Origin: Paraburkholderia aspalathi
GTDB lineage: Bacteria > Pseudomonadota > Gammaproteobacteria > Burkholderiales > Burkholderiaceae
Length of the DNA stretch: 64,000 nt
Assembly: GCF_900116445.1 (NCBI RefSeq)
Contig: NZ_FPBH01000016.1
Location: forward strand, 124,001 to 188,000
Direction of reading: 5' to 3'
Positions 18,168-25,597 of the stretch are shown in pieces. A model generated the notes under the pieces. It ran no database searches. It was given only the letters and a program-made list of their open reading frames with translations, and was not told where the DNA came from. A program made the translations under genes and the position numbers. Numbering within the stretch: position 1 is the stretch's first letter; every line of letters starts with the position of its first letter.

Positions 18168-18192
18168 AACACACGTGGGCACATTTTATTCC
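18168..18192 (-). promoter_or_regulatory. Candidate ECF promoter of the sigma gene
   Basis: Read leftward, GGAATAAA at 18192-18185 is followed after 14 bases by GTT (18170-18168). The same box with nearly the same spacing lies before two more genes of this cluster. About 80 bases separate it from the sigma start codon. Confidence 0.5.
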
Positions 18193-18230
18193 GTTGTTTT
18201 TGTCGCGTTGCGCAAAAACCTGGAAAGGGC

Positions 18231-18956
18231 TTAGCGCATCGTCATCACGTCGGCGGCGCGCATCAGGCCGTGGGTGCGGGCGTCGCCGGCGACCACGAAG
18301 CGCTGCCATTGCACCGTCCAGGTCAGCAACCTGATCTCGCCGATGCGCAGGGCGGCCCACTGCGGCTGCGCCGGCGCCAGCGGTGCCAGCGAGGAAATCA
18401 GCACGACGGGGCGGTTGTCGCCGTTCAGATAAATGAATTCGGTGGCGCGTTGGAGTGGACTGAGCGATAGGACCCTTTGATCCACCAGTCTCAACCCGAT
18501 CGCCGCGAGGTTGGGCGCGGACACGTCGGTCCGCGTCGGCGAGGCGGCAGAATACTGTGCGGTGGCGGTTTCCGCCAACGCCATCACGGCCGCATTGTTG
18601 AGTGCCTGCCGGGATACCTGGGTGGCGGCCAGCCAGCCGCTCGCGGCGATCAGCGTTAGAACGAGCGCCACGACAGCGTTCACCACTTTGCCCCGGCGTT
18701 CCCCGGCCTTTAGCCGCCCGAGTACGCCGCGCCGTCCTTCGGCGCGGGTCGAAACGGGTTCGTCAGTTGTTTGGAAGGCCTGCTGCATTTGCGCGTTGAG
18801 CCTGTCGTAGAACGCTACGCGGCGTGCTTCCGCCGGATCCTTGCCCAGATAGTCCTCCAGAAACGCAGCGCGTTCCGGCGTCAGCGTGCCATCGGCGTAG
18901 GCCTGAATGTCGGCTTCGGAAGGCGGTGAATCGGAGGGAGGAGCGGTTGAGGTCAT
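18231..18956 (-). CDS. Second anti-sigma-like membrane protein
   Basis: A 241-residue protein with the same layout as the anti-sigma factor at 16745: a cytoplasmic start with AYADGTLTPERAAFLEDYLG, one membrane segment near residues 92-112 (VVNAVVALVLTLIAASGWLA) and a periplasmic part. No CxxC zinc motif. It lies upstream of the sigma gene on the same strand, 143 bases away. It may be an extra anti-sigma factor for the same sigma or a paralogue whose own sigma gene was lost. Confidence 0.75.
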   Translation of the reverse strand: MTSTAPPSDSPPSEADIQAYADGTLTPERAAFLEDYLGKDPAEARRVAFYDRLNAQMQQAFQTTDEPVSTRAEGRRGVLGRLKAGERRGKVVNAVVALVLTLIAASGWLAATQVSRQALNNAAVMALAETATAQYSAASPTRTDVSAPNLAAIGLRLVDQRVLSLSPLQRATEFIYLNGDNRPVVLISSLAPLAPAQPQWAALRIGEIRLLTWTVQWQRFVVAGDARTHGLMRAADVMTMR

Positions 18957-18994
18957 GGTTTCGGCATTCGTCGGATTTCAGCTATCGAGTGGCG

Positions 18995-19020
18995 AACACA
19001 CGCAGGTGTGAGTTTATTCC
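18995..19020 (-). promoter_or_regulatory. Candidate ECF promoter of the second anti-sigma gene
   Basis: Read leftward, GGAATAAA at 19020-19013 is followed after 15 bases by GTT (18997-18995), then the anti-sigma-like start at 18956. Confidence 0.5.
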
Positions 19021-19056
19021 ACGTTCGAAGTTTGTTTCTTACGAAGCGCCAAGGCA

Positions 19057-19082
19057 GGAATAAAAGCCGGAAACCCGTGGTT
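19057..19082 (+). promoter_or_regulatory. Candidate ECF promoter of the DUF4148/catalase genes
   Basis: GGAATAAA at 19057-19064, 15 bases, then GTT at 19080-19082; the DUF4148 start lies 41 bases further on. It is back to back with the leftward box at 19013-19020. Confidence 0.5.
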
Positions 19083-19123
19083 ATCCCTCATGCAAACCCG
19101 CACAAAACTCTCTGGAGTTCATC

Positions 19124-19393
19124 ATGAAGAAGATCGCTTTTGCCGCATTGTCCCTCGTCGTTTTCGCTGCTTCGTCGAGCGTTTTTGCAGAAGGCAAGAC
19201 ACGTGCTCAGGTGTACCAGGAATTGATCGAAGCCCAGCAGAACGGCCTTGACTATGTCACTGATACATCGTATCCGGAAGTCAACCCCATCTTCGCCCAG
19301 CAGGTCGCGCACAACAAGGAAGCACTCGCCGCCAAGGCGGCCGCCGCGAACCATGTCGCGAGCGGCGCCGCGACCGCAGGCAGCGTCAATTGA
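19124..19393 (+). CDS. DUF4148 secreted small protein
   Basis: An 89-residue protein with a signal peptide (LSLVVFAASSSVFAEG) and the DUF4148 core KTRAQVYQELIEAQQNGLDY. A GGAG lies six bases before the ATG. It heads the plus-strand run DUF4148, catalase-like, cytochrome b561 and follows a candidate ECF promoter. The function of the family is not known. Confidence 0.87.
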   Translation: MKKIAFAALSLVVFAASSSVFAEGKTRAQVYQELIEAQQNGLDYVTDTSYPEVNPIFAQQVAHNKEALAAKAAAANHVASGAATAGSVN

Positions 19394-19507
19394 CCGTATC
19401 GATAGCCGGCGCGCACACGGAACGGACGCGCCGGACGTCGAATGGAATAGATCGCCGAATTCGGTGTTTGCCGATGAGTGCATCTTTCCGAGAGTCAAGG
19501 AGTCGTC

Positions 19508-20599
19508 GTGACAAAACCATCCGTTCCCAACGCTGCGCCTCCATGCATGCCATGCCGGCTCGCGGCAATTGGCGCGGTCGTCGCGGCTCTTGCCGGCGGC
19601 TTCGCTTACACGGCGGGCTGGCTGACACCTGCGCGGCTCACCGCGCCCCGTATCATCAACACTTTCGAAGCGGTGGCCGGCCAGGCTCATCCCGGCTATC
19701 GCCGCAACCATGCAAAGGGCCTGTGTGTGGCGGGGTATTTCGACAGTAGCGGCGACGGTTCGGTACTTTCACGTGCTGCCGTGTTCGCGCCGGGCCGCAC
19801 GCCGGTCATCGGCCGCTTCGCGGTTCCAGGCGGCAACCCGTCCGCGCCCGACACGAGTTCGCCGGTACGCAGCATGGCGTTGCTGTTCCAACTGCAGAAT
19901 GGCGAGCAGTGGCGCACTGGGATGAATTCGACACCTGTGTTCGCGGTTCATACGCCCGAGCAGTTCTATCAGCAACTGGTCGCGGCGAAACCTGATGCCG
20001 CGACCGGCAAACCCGACCCCGCAAAGCTGAAAGCGTTTTATGCGGCGAATCCGGAGACCAAGCCGTTTCAGGCATGGGTGAAGGCGCATCCGCCATCGTC
20101 GAGTCTGGCGAACGCCGCGTACTACAGCATCAACGCATTCCAGTTCACCGACAGCGCGGGCAATACTCGCGCCGTGCGTTGGGCGATGGTGCCTGAAACG
20201 CCGTATGCATCGATCACCGATGCGCAAAAGGAAGAGAAGAATTTCCTCGAAGCCGATCTCGATCAGCGTCTGCAAAATGGACCGTTGCGCTGGCATCTGA
20301 TCCTGACGGTCGCGCAACCCGGCGATCCCATCGACGACGCGACGATGCAATGGCCCGACGATCGTCAGCATATCGATGCCGGCACGCTGGTGATCGATCA
20401 CACGACGTCGCAGGAAAACGGTGCCTGTCGCGATGTTAATTTTGATCCGACCATCTTGCCGGCCGGTATCCGGCCTTCCAACGATCCGTTGCTCGCCGCG
20501 CGCTCGGCAGCGTACGCGCTGTCGTATAAGCGCCGCACGCGCGAAGAATCGTTGCATCCCGAGGTCCATCAAACGAAGTCGAACGGAGAGCGTTCATGA
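19508..20599 (+). CDS. Catalase-family heme peroxidase (SrpA-like)
   Basis: A 363-residue small catalase relative. It begins with a membrane anchor or uncleaved signal (LAAIGAVVAALAGGFAYTAG), so the enzyme should face the periplasm. The distal histidine lies in GYRRNHAKGLCVAGYF and the heme-ligand tyrosine in LLAARSAAYALSYKRR. The start is taken as the GTG at 19508, which has AAGGAG five bases upstream; an ATG at 19478 lacks one. It overlaps the cytochrome b561 gene by ATGA, so the pair may act together in electron transfer to peroxides. Confidence 0.9.
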   Translation: MTKPSVPNAAPPCMPCRLAAIGAVVAALAGGFAYTAGWLTPARLTAPRIINTFEAVAGQAHPGYRRNHAKGLCVAGYFDSSGDGSVLSRAAVFAPGRTPVIGRFAVPGGNPSAPDTSSPVRSMALLFQLQNGEQWRTGMNSTPVFAVHTPEQFYQQLVAAKPDAATGKPDPAKLKAFYAANPETKPFQAWVKAHPPSSSLANAAYYSINAFQFTDSAGNTRAVRWAMVPETPYASITDAQKEEKNFLEADLDQRLQNGPLRWHLILTVAQPGDPIDDATMQWPDDRQHIDAGTLVIDHTTSQENGACRDVNFDPTILPAGIRPSNDPLLAARSAAYALSYKRRTREESLHPEVHQTKSNGERS

Positions 20600-21135
20600 C
20601 ACAGACGCGTACCCATTTCAGTCCGCTCGCGCGACTCCTGCATTGGACGATGGCGCCGTTGATCATCGCCATGCTGTTTATCGGCGTGGGAATGGTCGCG
20701 ACGGTGTCGCGGGCGCATACCACGCTGATCGCGATTCACAAGCCGCTTGGGATAGCGCTGCTGCTGTTGGTGATACTGCGCGTAGGCGTGCGTATCCGGC
20801 GCGGCAGTCCGCCATTGCCGGCCTACATGCCGGCGCCGCAGCGTTTTGTCGCCAGGCTGTCGCATCTCATCCTCTATGCGCTGATGATCGCGATGCCGTT
20901 GATCGGTTGGGGGATGCTATCCGCCGGGGGATATCCGATTACGCTATACGGTCCCCTGCATTTGCCCCCGATCGCGCCGCATAACACGGAGCTGTTCGCG
21001 CTACTCCGTGCCTTGCATACATGGCTAGCATTCGCACTGTTCGCTACGGTGCTGTTGCATCTCGCGGCGGCGCTGTTTCATGGTCTGATCCGCCGCGATG
21101 GGGTGTTTTCGAGTATGGCGCGCGGCGGACGTTAG
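20596..21135 (+). CDS. Cytochrome b561
   Basis: A 179-residue four-helix membrane cytochrome. The heme histidines lie in LARLLHWTMAP, LIAIHKPLGIA, LLRALHTWLAF and TVLLHLAAALFHG, matching the bacterial b561 family, which passes electrons from quinol to acceptors. It is translationally coupled to the catalase-like gene, an arrangement that suggests it supplies that protein with electrons. Its 3' end overlaps the convergent dehydrogenase gene by four bases. Confidence 0.92.
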   Translation: MTQTRTHFSPLARLLHWTMAPLIIAMLFIGVGMVATVSRAHTTLIAIHKPLGIALLLLVILRVGVRIRRGSPPLPAYMPAPQRFVARLSHLILYALMIAMPLIGWGMLSAGGYPITLYGPLHLPPIAPHNTELFALLRALHTWLAFALFATVLLHLAAALFHGLIRRDGVFSSMARGGR

Positions 21136-23636
21136 CCCTTCACCCGTTCCGAGCGTGGATCATAGGGCGCCTTCAGATGCACGGTCGCCGGCAGCAGATC
21201 GCCGGCGACGTCGATCATGTATTGAGCGCCGTTCAGATACGCGGCATCGGCGACGCCGTCTGGATTGTTGATATAACCCATCGCCACCGGACAGCCGAGC
21301 GTGTGCCCGAACGCTGCCGAACTGACGAAGCCGACCGGCTTGCCGTCACGCAGAATGGCTTCGCCACCCCACAGCATGCGATCGGCGGCGCCGTCGGCGG
21401 TAAACACCACCATGCGGCGGCGCAGCGGTTCGGCGCGCAATTTCAGCAACGCGTCGCGGCCGCGGAACGGGATGTCTTTGTCGAGCTTGCAGGCGAATGA
21501 CAGACCCGCTTCGAACGGATTCGTATCCGGCGTCAGTTCGCGGCCCCACGCACGATAGCCTTTCTCAATGCGCAAAGAGTCGATCGCGTAGTAGCCCGCG
21601 TTGACGAGACCGAACGCCTTGCCTGCCTGTTGCAAGGTTTCGTACACGCTGACTGCGAACTCGACCGGCACGTACAGTTCCCAACCGAGTTCGCCGACGT
21701 AGGTGAGGCGGGTGGCGCGCAGCGTCGCATAACCGAGATCGACCTCGCGGCTTTGGCCGAACGCGAACGCCTCATTGCTCCAGTCCGCCTTCGACACGCT
21801 TTGCAGCAACTCGCGTGAACGCGGGCCCATTACAGCGAGCACGGCGTACTGGCCTGTGACGTCGACCAGCGTGCAGTGTTTGTCGCGCGGAATCGCTTTT
21901 TCGATGGTGTCGAAATCGCGCGTGGTTTGCGCGGTGCCGGTGACCAGCAGGTATTGATCGTCGGCGAGGCGCGTGAGCGTGAAATCCGATTCGTAGGTGC
22001 CGCGCTCGTTGAGCATGCCGGTGTAGACCGTCGTACCTGGCGGTACGGCTAGGTCATTGGCGACGATGCCTTGCAGCACGCTTTCCGCATCGCGTCCTTT
22101 GACGAGAAATTTGGAGAACGACGTCATGTCGAATAGCGCGACGCCCTCGCGACATGCGCGATGTTCGGCGCCGCTCCACGGTAACCAGTTCTGCTGGCCG
22201 AACGCGTAATCGATCTGTGCTTCAGCGGGTGTCGGCGCGAAAAAGTTGGCGCGCTCCCAGCCCATTTTGCTGCCGAAGCAGGCGCCGTCATCGCGCAGCA
22301 GCGAATACAGCGGCGAGCGGCGGAACGGCCGCGCGCTGTCGAGTTCGCGATTCGGCCACGGCATCGCATAGTGCAGGCCGAGCGTTTCCTTCACGCGATC
22401 ATGCAGCCAGGTGTCGTTGCCGTTAAATCGCGCAAAGCGGCGGATGTCGACCGGCCACAGGTCCATCGTCGGTTCGCCCGCGACGATCCATTCGGCGAGC
22501 GCCATCCCCGCGCCGCCCGCCGATGCGATCCCCATCGAATTGAAACCCGCGCCGATGAAAAAACGCCGCAATTCCGGCGCTTCGCCGAGCATGAAGTTGT
22601 TGTCCGGCGTGAACGATTCCGGGCCGTTGTAGAACTGCTTTACTTGCGCCGTTTCGAGCGCGGGCACGCGCTGCAACGCGTTTTCCATCAGGATTTCGAA
22701 CTGATCCCAGTCGTCGGGCAGCAACTGGAATTCGAAGTTGTCCGGGATGCCGTTCATGCCCCACGGTTTCGCGTTCGGTTCGAAGCCGCCCATCACGAGA
22801 CCGCCCACTTCTTCCTTGAAGTAGATGAAGCCGTCCGGATCGCGCATCACCGGCAGGTCAGGATGCACGCCGGCAATGCGTTCGGTGACGATGTAGTAGT
22901 GCTCGGCCGAGTGCAAGGGCACGGTCACGCCGCACAGGCGGCCCACCGCCTTGGCCCATTGGCCCGCGCAATTCACGACGATGTCCGCGCCGATCGTGCC
23001 TTCTTCGCCTTCCTTGTTGCGCCACGCGAGGCCGCTGACTTCGCGTGCGCCTGTCGTGCCGTTTGCCTTGTCTTCGAGCGCGGTGCGCGTGTGAATCGCC
23101 GTGACCCGGGTGTTCTCGACGATGCGTGCGCCGCGCGTGCGAGCGCCGCGGGCGAGGGCCTGGGTCAGATCAGTGGGATTCGCTTTGCCGTCGCCGGGCA
23201 GCCAGACGGCGCCGAGCAGGTCGTCGGTGCGCATCACCGGCCATAGATCGCCGGCTTCCTGCGGGCTGATTACGTCGCACGCCACACCGTAGGCGCGCGC
23301 GACGGCGGCGGTGCGCTTGAGTTGCGTCATCCGCTCGGCCGTGCGGGCCACCGAGAGCGAGCCGCATTGCTTCCAGCCAGTCGCGAGGCCGGTGTCGGCT
23401 TCGAGTTCGGCGTAGAGGGCGGTCGAGTAACGGATCAGTTTGGTCATGCTTTCCTGCGCGCGCAGTTGGCCGACGAGGCCGGCCGCGTGCCAGGTCGTGC
23501 CACACGACAACTGACCCTGTTCGAGCAGAACCACATCGGTCCAACCCAGTTTGGTCAGGTGGTAGGCGACCGAGCAGCCAATGATGCCGCCTCCAATGAT
23601 GACGACACGGGCGTGGGTGGGGATGGATGTGGACAT
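21132..23636 (-). CDS. FAD dehydrogenase with GcvT domain (sarcosine/dimethylglycine type)
   Basis: An 834-residue enzyme. Residues 9-420 form a DAO-type FAD domain opening with VVIIGGGIIGCSVAYHLTKL; a linking FAO region follows; the last about 300 residues form a GcvT-like folate domain (GELGWELYVPVEFAVSVYE, GYYAIDSLRIEKGYRAWGRE). Such enzymes oxidise N-methyl groups of glycine derivatives and pass the one-carbon unit to tetrahydrofolate. The length is normal. It has no operon partner here, so the exact substrate is open. Confidence 0.9.
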   Translation of the reverse strand: MSTSIPTHARVVIIGGGIIGCSVAYHLTKLGWTDVVLLEQGQLSCGTTWHAAGLVGQLRAQESMTKLIRYSTALYAELEADTGLATGWKQCGSLSVARTAERMTQLKRTAAVARAYGVACDVISPQEAGDLWPVMRTDDLLGAVWLPGDGKANPTDLTQALARGARTRGARIVENTRVTAIHTRTALEDKANGTTGAREVSGLAWRNKEGEEGTIGADIVVNCAGQWAKAVGRLCGVTVPLHSAEHYYIVTERIAGVHPDLPVMRDPDGFIYFKEEVGGLVMGGFEPNAKPWGMNGIPDNFEFQLLPDDWDQFEILMENALQRVPALETAQVKQFYNGPESFTPDNNFMLGEAPELRRFFIGAGFNSMGIASAGGAGMALAEWIVAGEPTMDLWPVDIRRFARFNGNDTWLHDRVKETLGLHYAMPWPNRELDSARPFRRSPLYSLLRDDGACFGSKMGWERANFFAPTPAEAQIDYAFGQQNWLPWSGAEHRACREGVALFDMTSFSKFLVKGRDAESVLQGIVANDLAVPPGTTVYTGMLNERGTYESDFTLTRLADDQYLLVTGTAQTTRDFDTIEKAIPRDKHCTLVDVTGQYAVLAVMGPRSRELLQSVSKADWSNEAFAFGQSREVDLGYATLRATRLTYVGELGWELYVPVEFAVSVYETLQQAGKAFGLVNAGYYAIDSLRIEKGYRAWGRELTPDTNPFEAGLSFACKLDKDIPFRGRDALLKLRAEPLRRRMVVFTADGAADRMLWGGEAILRDGKPVGFVSSAAFGHTLGCPVAMGYINNPDGVADAAYLNGAQYMIDVAGDLLPATVHLKAPYDPRSERVKG

Positions 23637-23768
23637 GTGTGGAAATAGGTTGAATTAACGTGCGTAGATTGCAACAAAATTTGGCAAAAAGCAACGATCG
23701 ATTTGGCTGATGTGGGATCAAAGGATGTCGCGGATACGTCAGTAACAGACGGCCGCCCTACCTTTTTA

Positions 23769-23783
23769 TAACCAAGTAGGTTA
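23769..23783. promoter_or_regulatory. MqsA-type operator
   Basis: TAACCAAGTAGGTTA closely matches the palindrome TAACCT-N3-AGGTTA bound by MqsA in E. coli (known). It lies 20 bases before the mqsR start. Confidence 0.65.
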
Positions 23784-23802
23784 ATATCAATCGGAGGCAA
23801 GA

Positions 23803-24098
23803 GTGGAAAAAAACACGCCTCACTGCAAGTTGGCCGATGTCCAGGGCTTGGCGAGTGCAGGGAAGATCAGAATCACGAAATCGGCCGTGATCGGGGCTGC
23901 GGCACTCGGCTTCGGGCCTGCGGCGATTGTCGAAACGGTGATGTCCCTCGATCGGCGTGCTTTCAGAAAAAGCATGACTAGTACGCGGACCACCGGGTCT
24001 GGCAGGACGTCTACTGCGCCATGACTGAAGCAGGCATGGTCTATTTGAAACTGACGGTGGTCGATGACGTCCTCGTCGTGTCATTCAAGGAGTGGTGA
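23803..24098 (+). pseudogene. mqsR: MqsR toxin gene, frameshifted
   Basis: MqsR is a ribosome-independent mRNA interferase cutting at GC-containing sites. The gene starts with GTG after a GGAGG and reads MEKNTPHCKLADVQGLASAG, continues to FRKSMT near codon 49, and then leaves the family frame and stops at 24024. Shifting one base at about 23982 restores YADHRVWQDVYCAMTEAG, YLKLTVVDDVLVVSFKEW and a stop at 24098, just before mqsA. So one base has been lost in the middle of an otherwise complete toxin gene. It is either a real inactivating mutation or a sequencing error. Confidence 0.85.
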
Positions 24099-24100
24099 GC

Positions 24101-24502
24101 ATGAAGTGCCCGAATTGCGGAGCGGCCGAACTGGTGCGGGATACGCGCAATATGCGCTATGTCTACAAAGGGGAAACAGCCGTCTTCGAGGCCGTCACCG
24201 GCGACTATTGCCCGGCATGTGAAGAGGCTGTGCTCGACATGGACGAGGCGACCCGCACGGGTCAAATGATGCTTGCCTTCAACAAGGAGGTGAATGCATC
24301 GCAAGTAGATCCCGCATTCATTGCCGCCGTCCGCAAGAAGCTTGAGCTGGATCAGCGCGAGGCAGCGGAAATTTTCGGTGGCGGCGTGAACGCTTTTTCG
24401 CGGTACGAGAATGGCAAAACCAAGCCGCCGCTCGCGCTAATCAAGCTGTTGAAGGTGCTGGATCGCCATCCCGAGTTGCTGGCGGAAGTAAGGGCAGGTT
24501 GA
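24101..24502 (+). CDS. mqsA: MqsA antitoxin
   Basis: A 133-residue antitoxin and autorepressor. The zinc site C3, C6, C37 and C40 is intact (MKCPNC and DYCPACEE), followed by a C-terminal XRE-type helix-turn-helix with LDQREAAEIFGGGVNAFSRY, nearly the E. coli wording. The ATG at 24101 has AAGGAG eight bases upstream; GTG codons at 24092 and 24095 are less suited. It is downstream of the toxin, the usual mqsRA order. It is intact although its toxin partner is frameshifted. Confidence 0.95.
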   Translation: MKCPNCGAAELVRDTRNMRYVYKGETAVFEAVTGDYCPACEEAVLDMDEATRTGQMMLAFNKEVNASQVDPAFIAAVRKKLELDQREAAEIFGGGVNAFSRYENGKTKPPLALIKLLKVLDRHPELLAEVRAG

Positions 24503-24616
24503 GTTTTAATGCTGTTTTAGCATGCCGATTGTGGATTTATATGGGAATGCGTTGAGATTTCTTGGCGAACCATGAGGTGTTTGCTAGACTGGGCACCGTC
24601 TCCCGGTCTCGATCCT

Positions 24617-25396
24617 ATGTTCTCCACCCAACGCCAAGCTGAAATCCTGCGACTCGTCCGCGACGAGCGTACCTGCACGATCACCGATCTTGCCGGCCGC
24701 TTCGAGGTGTCTGACGAGACCATCCGCCGCAATATCAAGCCGTTGATCGCGGACGGCCTGCTCATCAAGGTCCACGGCGGCATCATGCTGCCCGAACGGC
24801 TCGACGAGCCGCCGTTCCAGCGGCGCATGGTGGCAAGCCGCGAGGGCAAGCAGGCGATCGGCGCGCGCATCAGCGAACTCGTGCGAGACGGCGACTCGCT
24901 GATCCTCGAGGGCGGTACGACCTGCTTGCACATCGCCCAGGCTCTTACCGCGCGCTCGCGGCTCACGGTAGTGACCAATTCCATCGAAGTCGCTCGCGTG
25001 CTGGCGCCGCGCAACGGCAACCGGGTGTTCATTGCGGGTGGCGAACTGCGTGCTGACGACTCCGCTGCAGTCGGCGACAGCGTGCTTGCCTTCCTGCGCC
25101 AGTTCCATGTGCGCTACGCAATCGTCTCGGTCACCGCGATCGACCTGCAGGGCCGGTTCATGGACGCACTGCCCGCCGACGTGGCGTTTTCGCTCGCCGC
25201 CTTTGCGCAGGCCGAGCGGCTCGTGGTCGCCGCGGATCACGCGAAATTCGGCCACAGCGCGCTGGTACATGCTTTCGGCCCGGATGCGGTCGATCTGCTG
25301 GTCACCGATGAGGCGCCAACGCCGGCGCTCGCTCAGGTGTTCGCGGCAGCGGGGCTGGAAGTGAGCGTCGGGGCATCCAGCGACCCCGCACTCTGA
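24617..25396 (+). CDS. DeoR/GlpR family transcriptional regulator
   Basis: A 259-residue repressor. The N-terminal helix-turn-helix reads RQAEILRLVRDERTCTITDL then FEVSDETIRRNIKPL; the C-terminal sugar-phosphate sensor has GDSLILEGGTTCLHIAQAL and VVTNSIEVARVL. Members usually bind phosphorylated sugars. The ATG at 24617 gives the usual N-terminus (MFSTQRQAEIL). No sugar genes are next to it, so the target is unknown. Confidence 0.9.
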   Translation: MFSTQRQAEILRLVRDERTCTITDLAGRFEVSDETIRRNIKPLIADGLLIKVHGGIMLPERLDEPPFQRRMVASREGKQAIGARISELVRDGDSLILEGGTTCLHIAQALTARSRLTVVTNSIEVARVLAPRNGNRVFIAGGELRADDSAAVGDSVLAFLRQFHVRYAIVSVTAIDLQGRFMDALPADVAFSLAAFAQAERLVVAADHAKFGHSALVHAFGPDAVDLLVTDEAPTPALAQVFAAAGLEVSVGASSDPAL

Positions 25397-25597
25397 GCGA
25401 AGCCAGGCCATCCGTCCCTTGCACTGCCTTGGAAGCCGTCTCCACAGCTAATTTCGTCCGACGCGTAAAATGGCCGGTTACCACGGGCAATCTATGCCGG
25501 GCTGAAACTGCGCGGGCAGTCGCCGTTCGTCGCCTGCCGCGCCGATTCCGCGTCCGCGCACGGTTGCCCCCGCCGGCTTGAAAAGGAATGGACCCTG

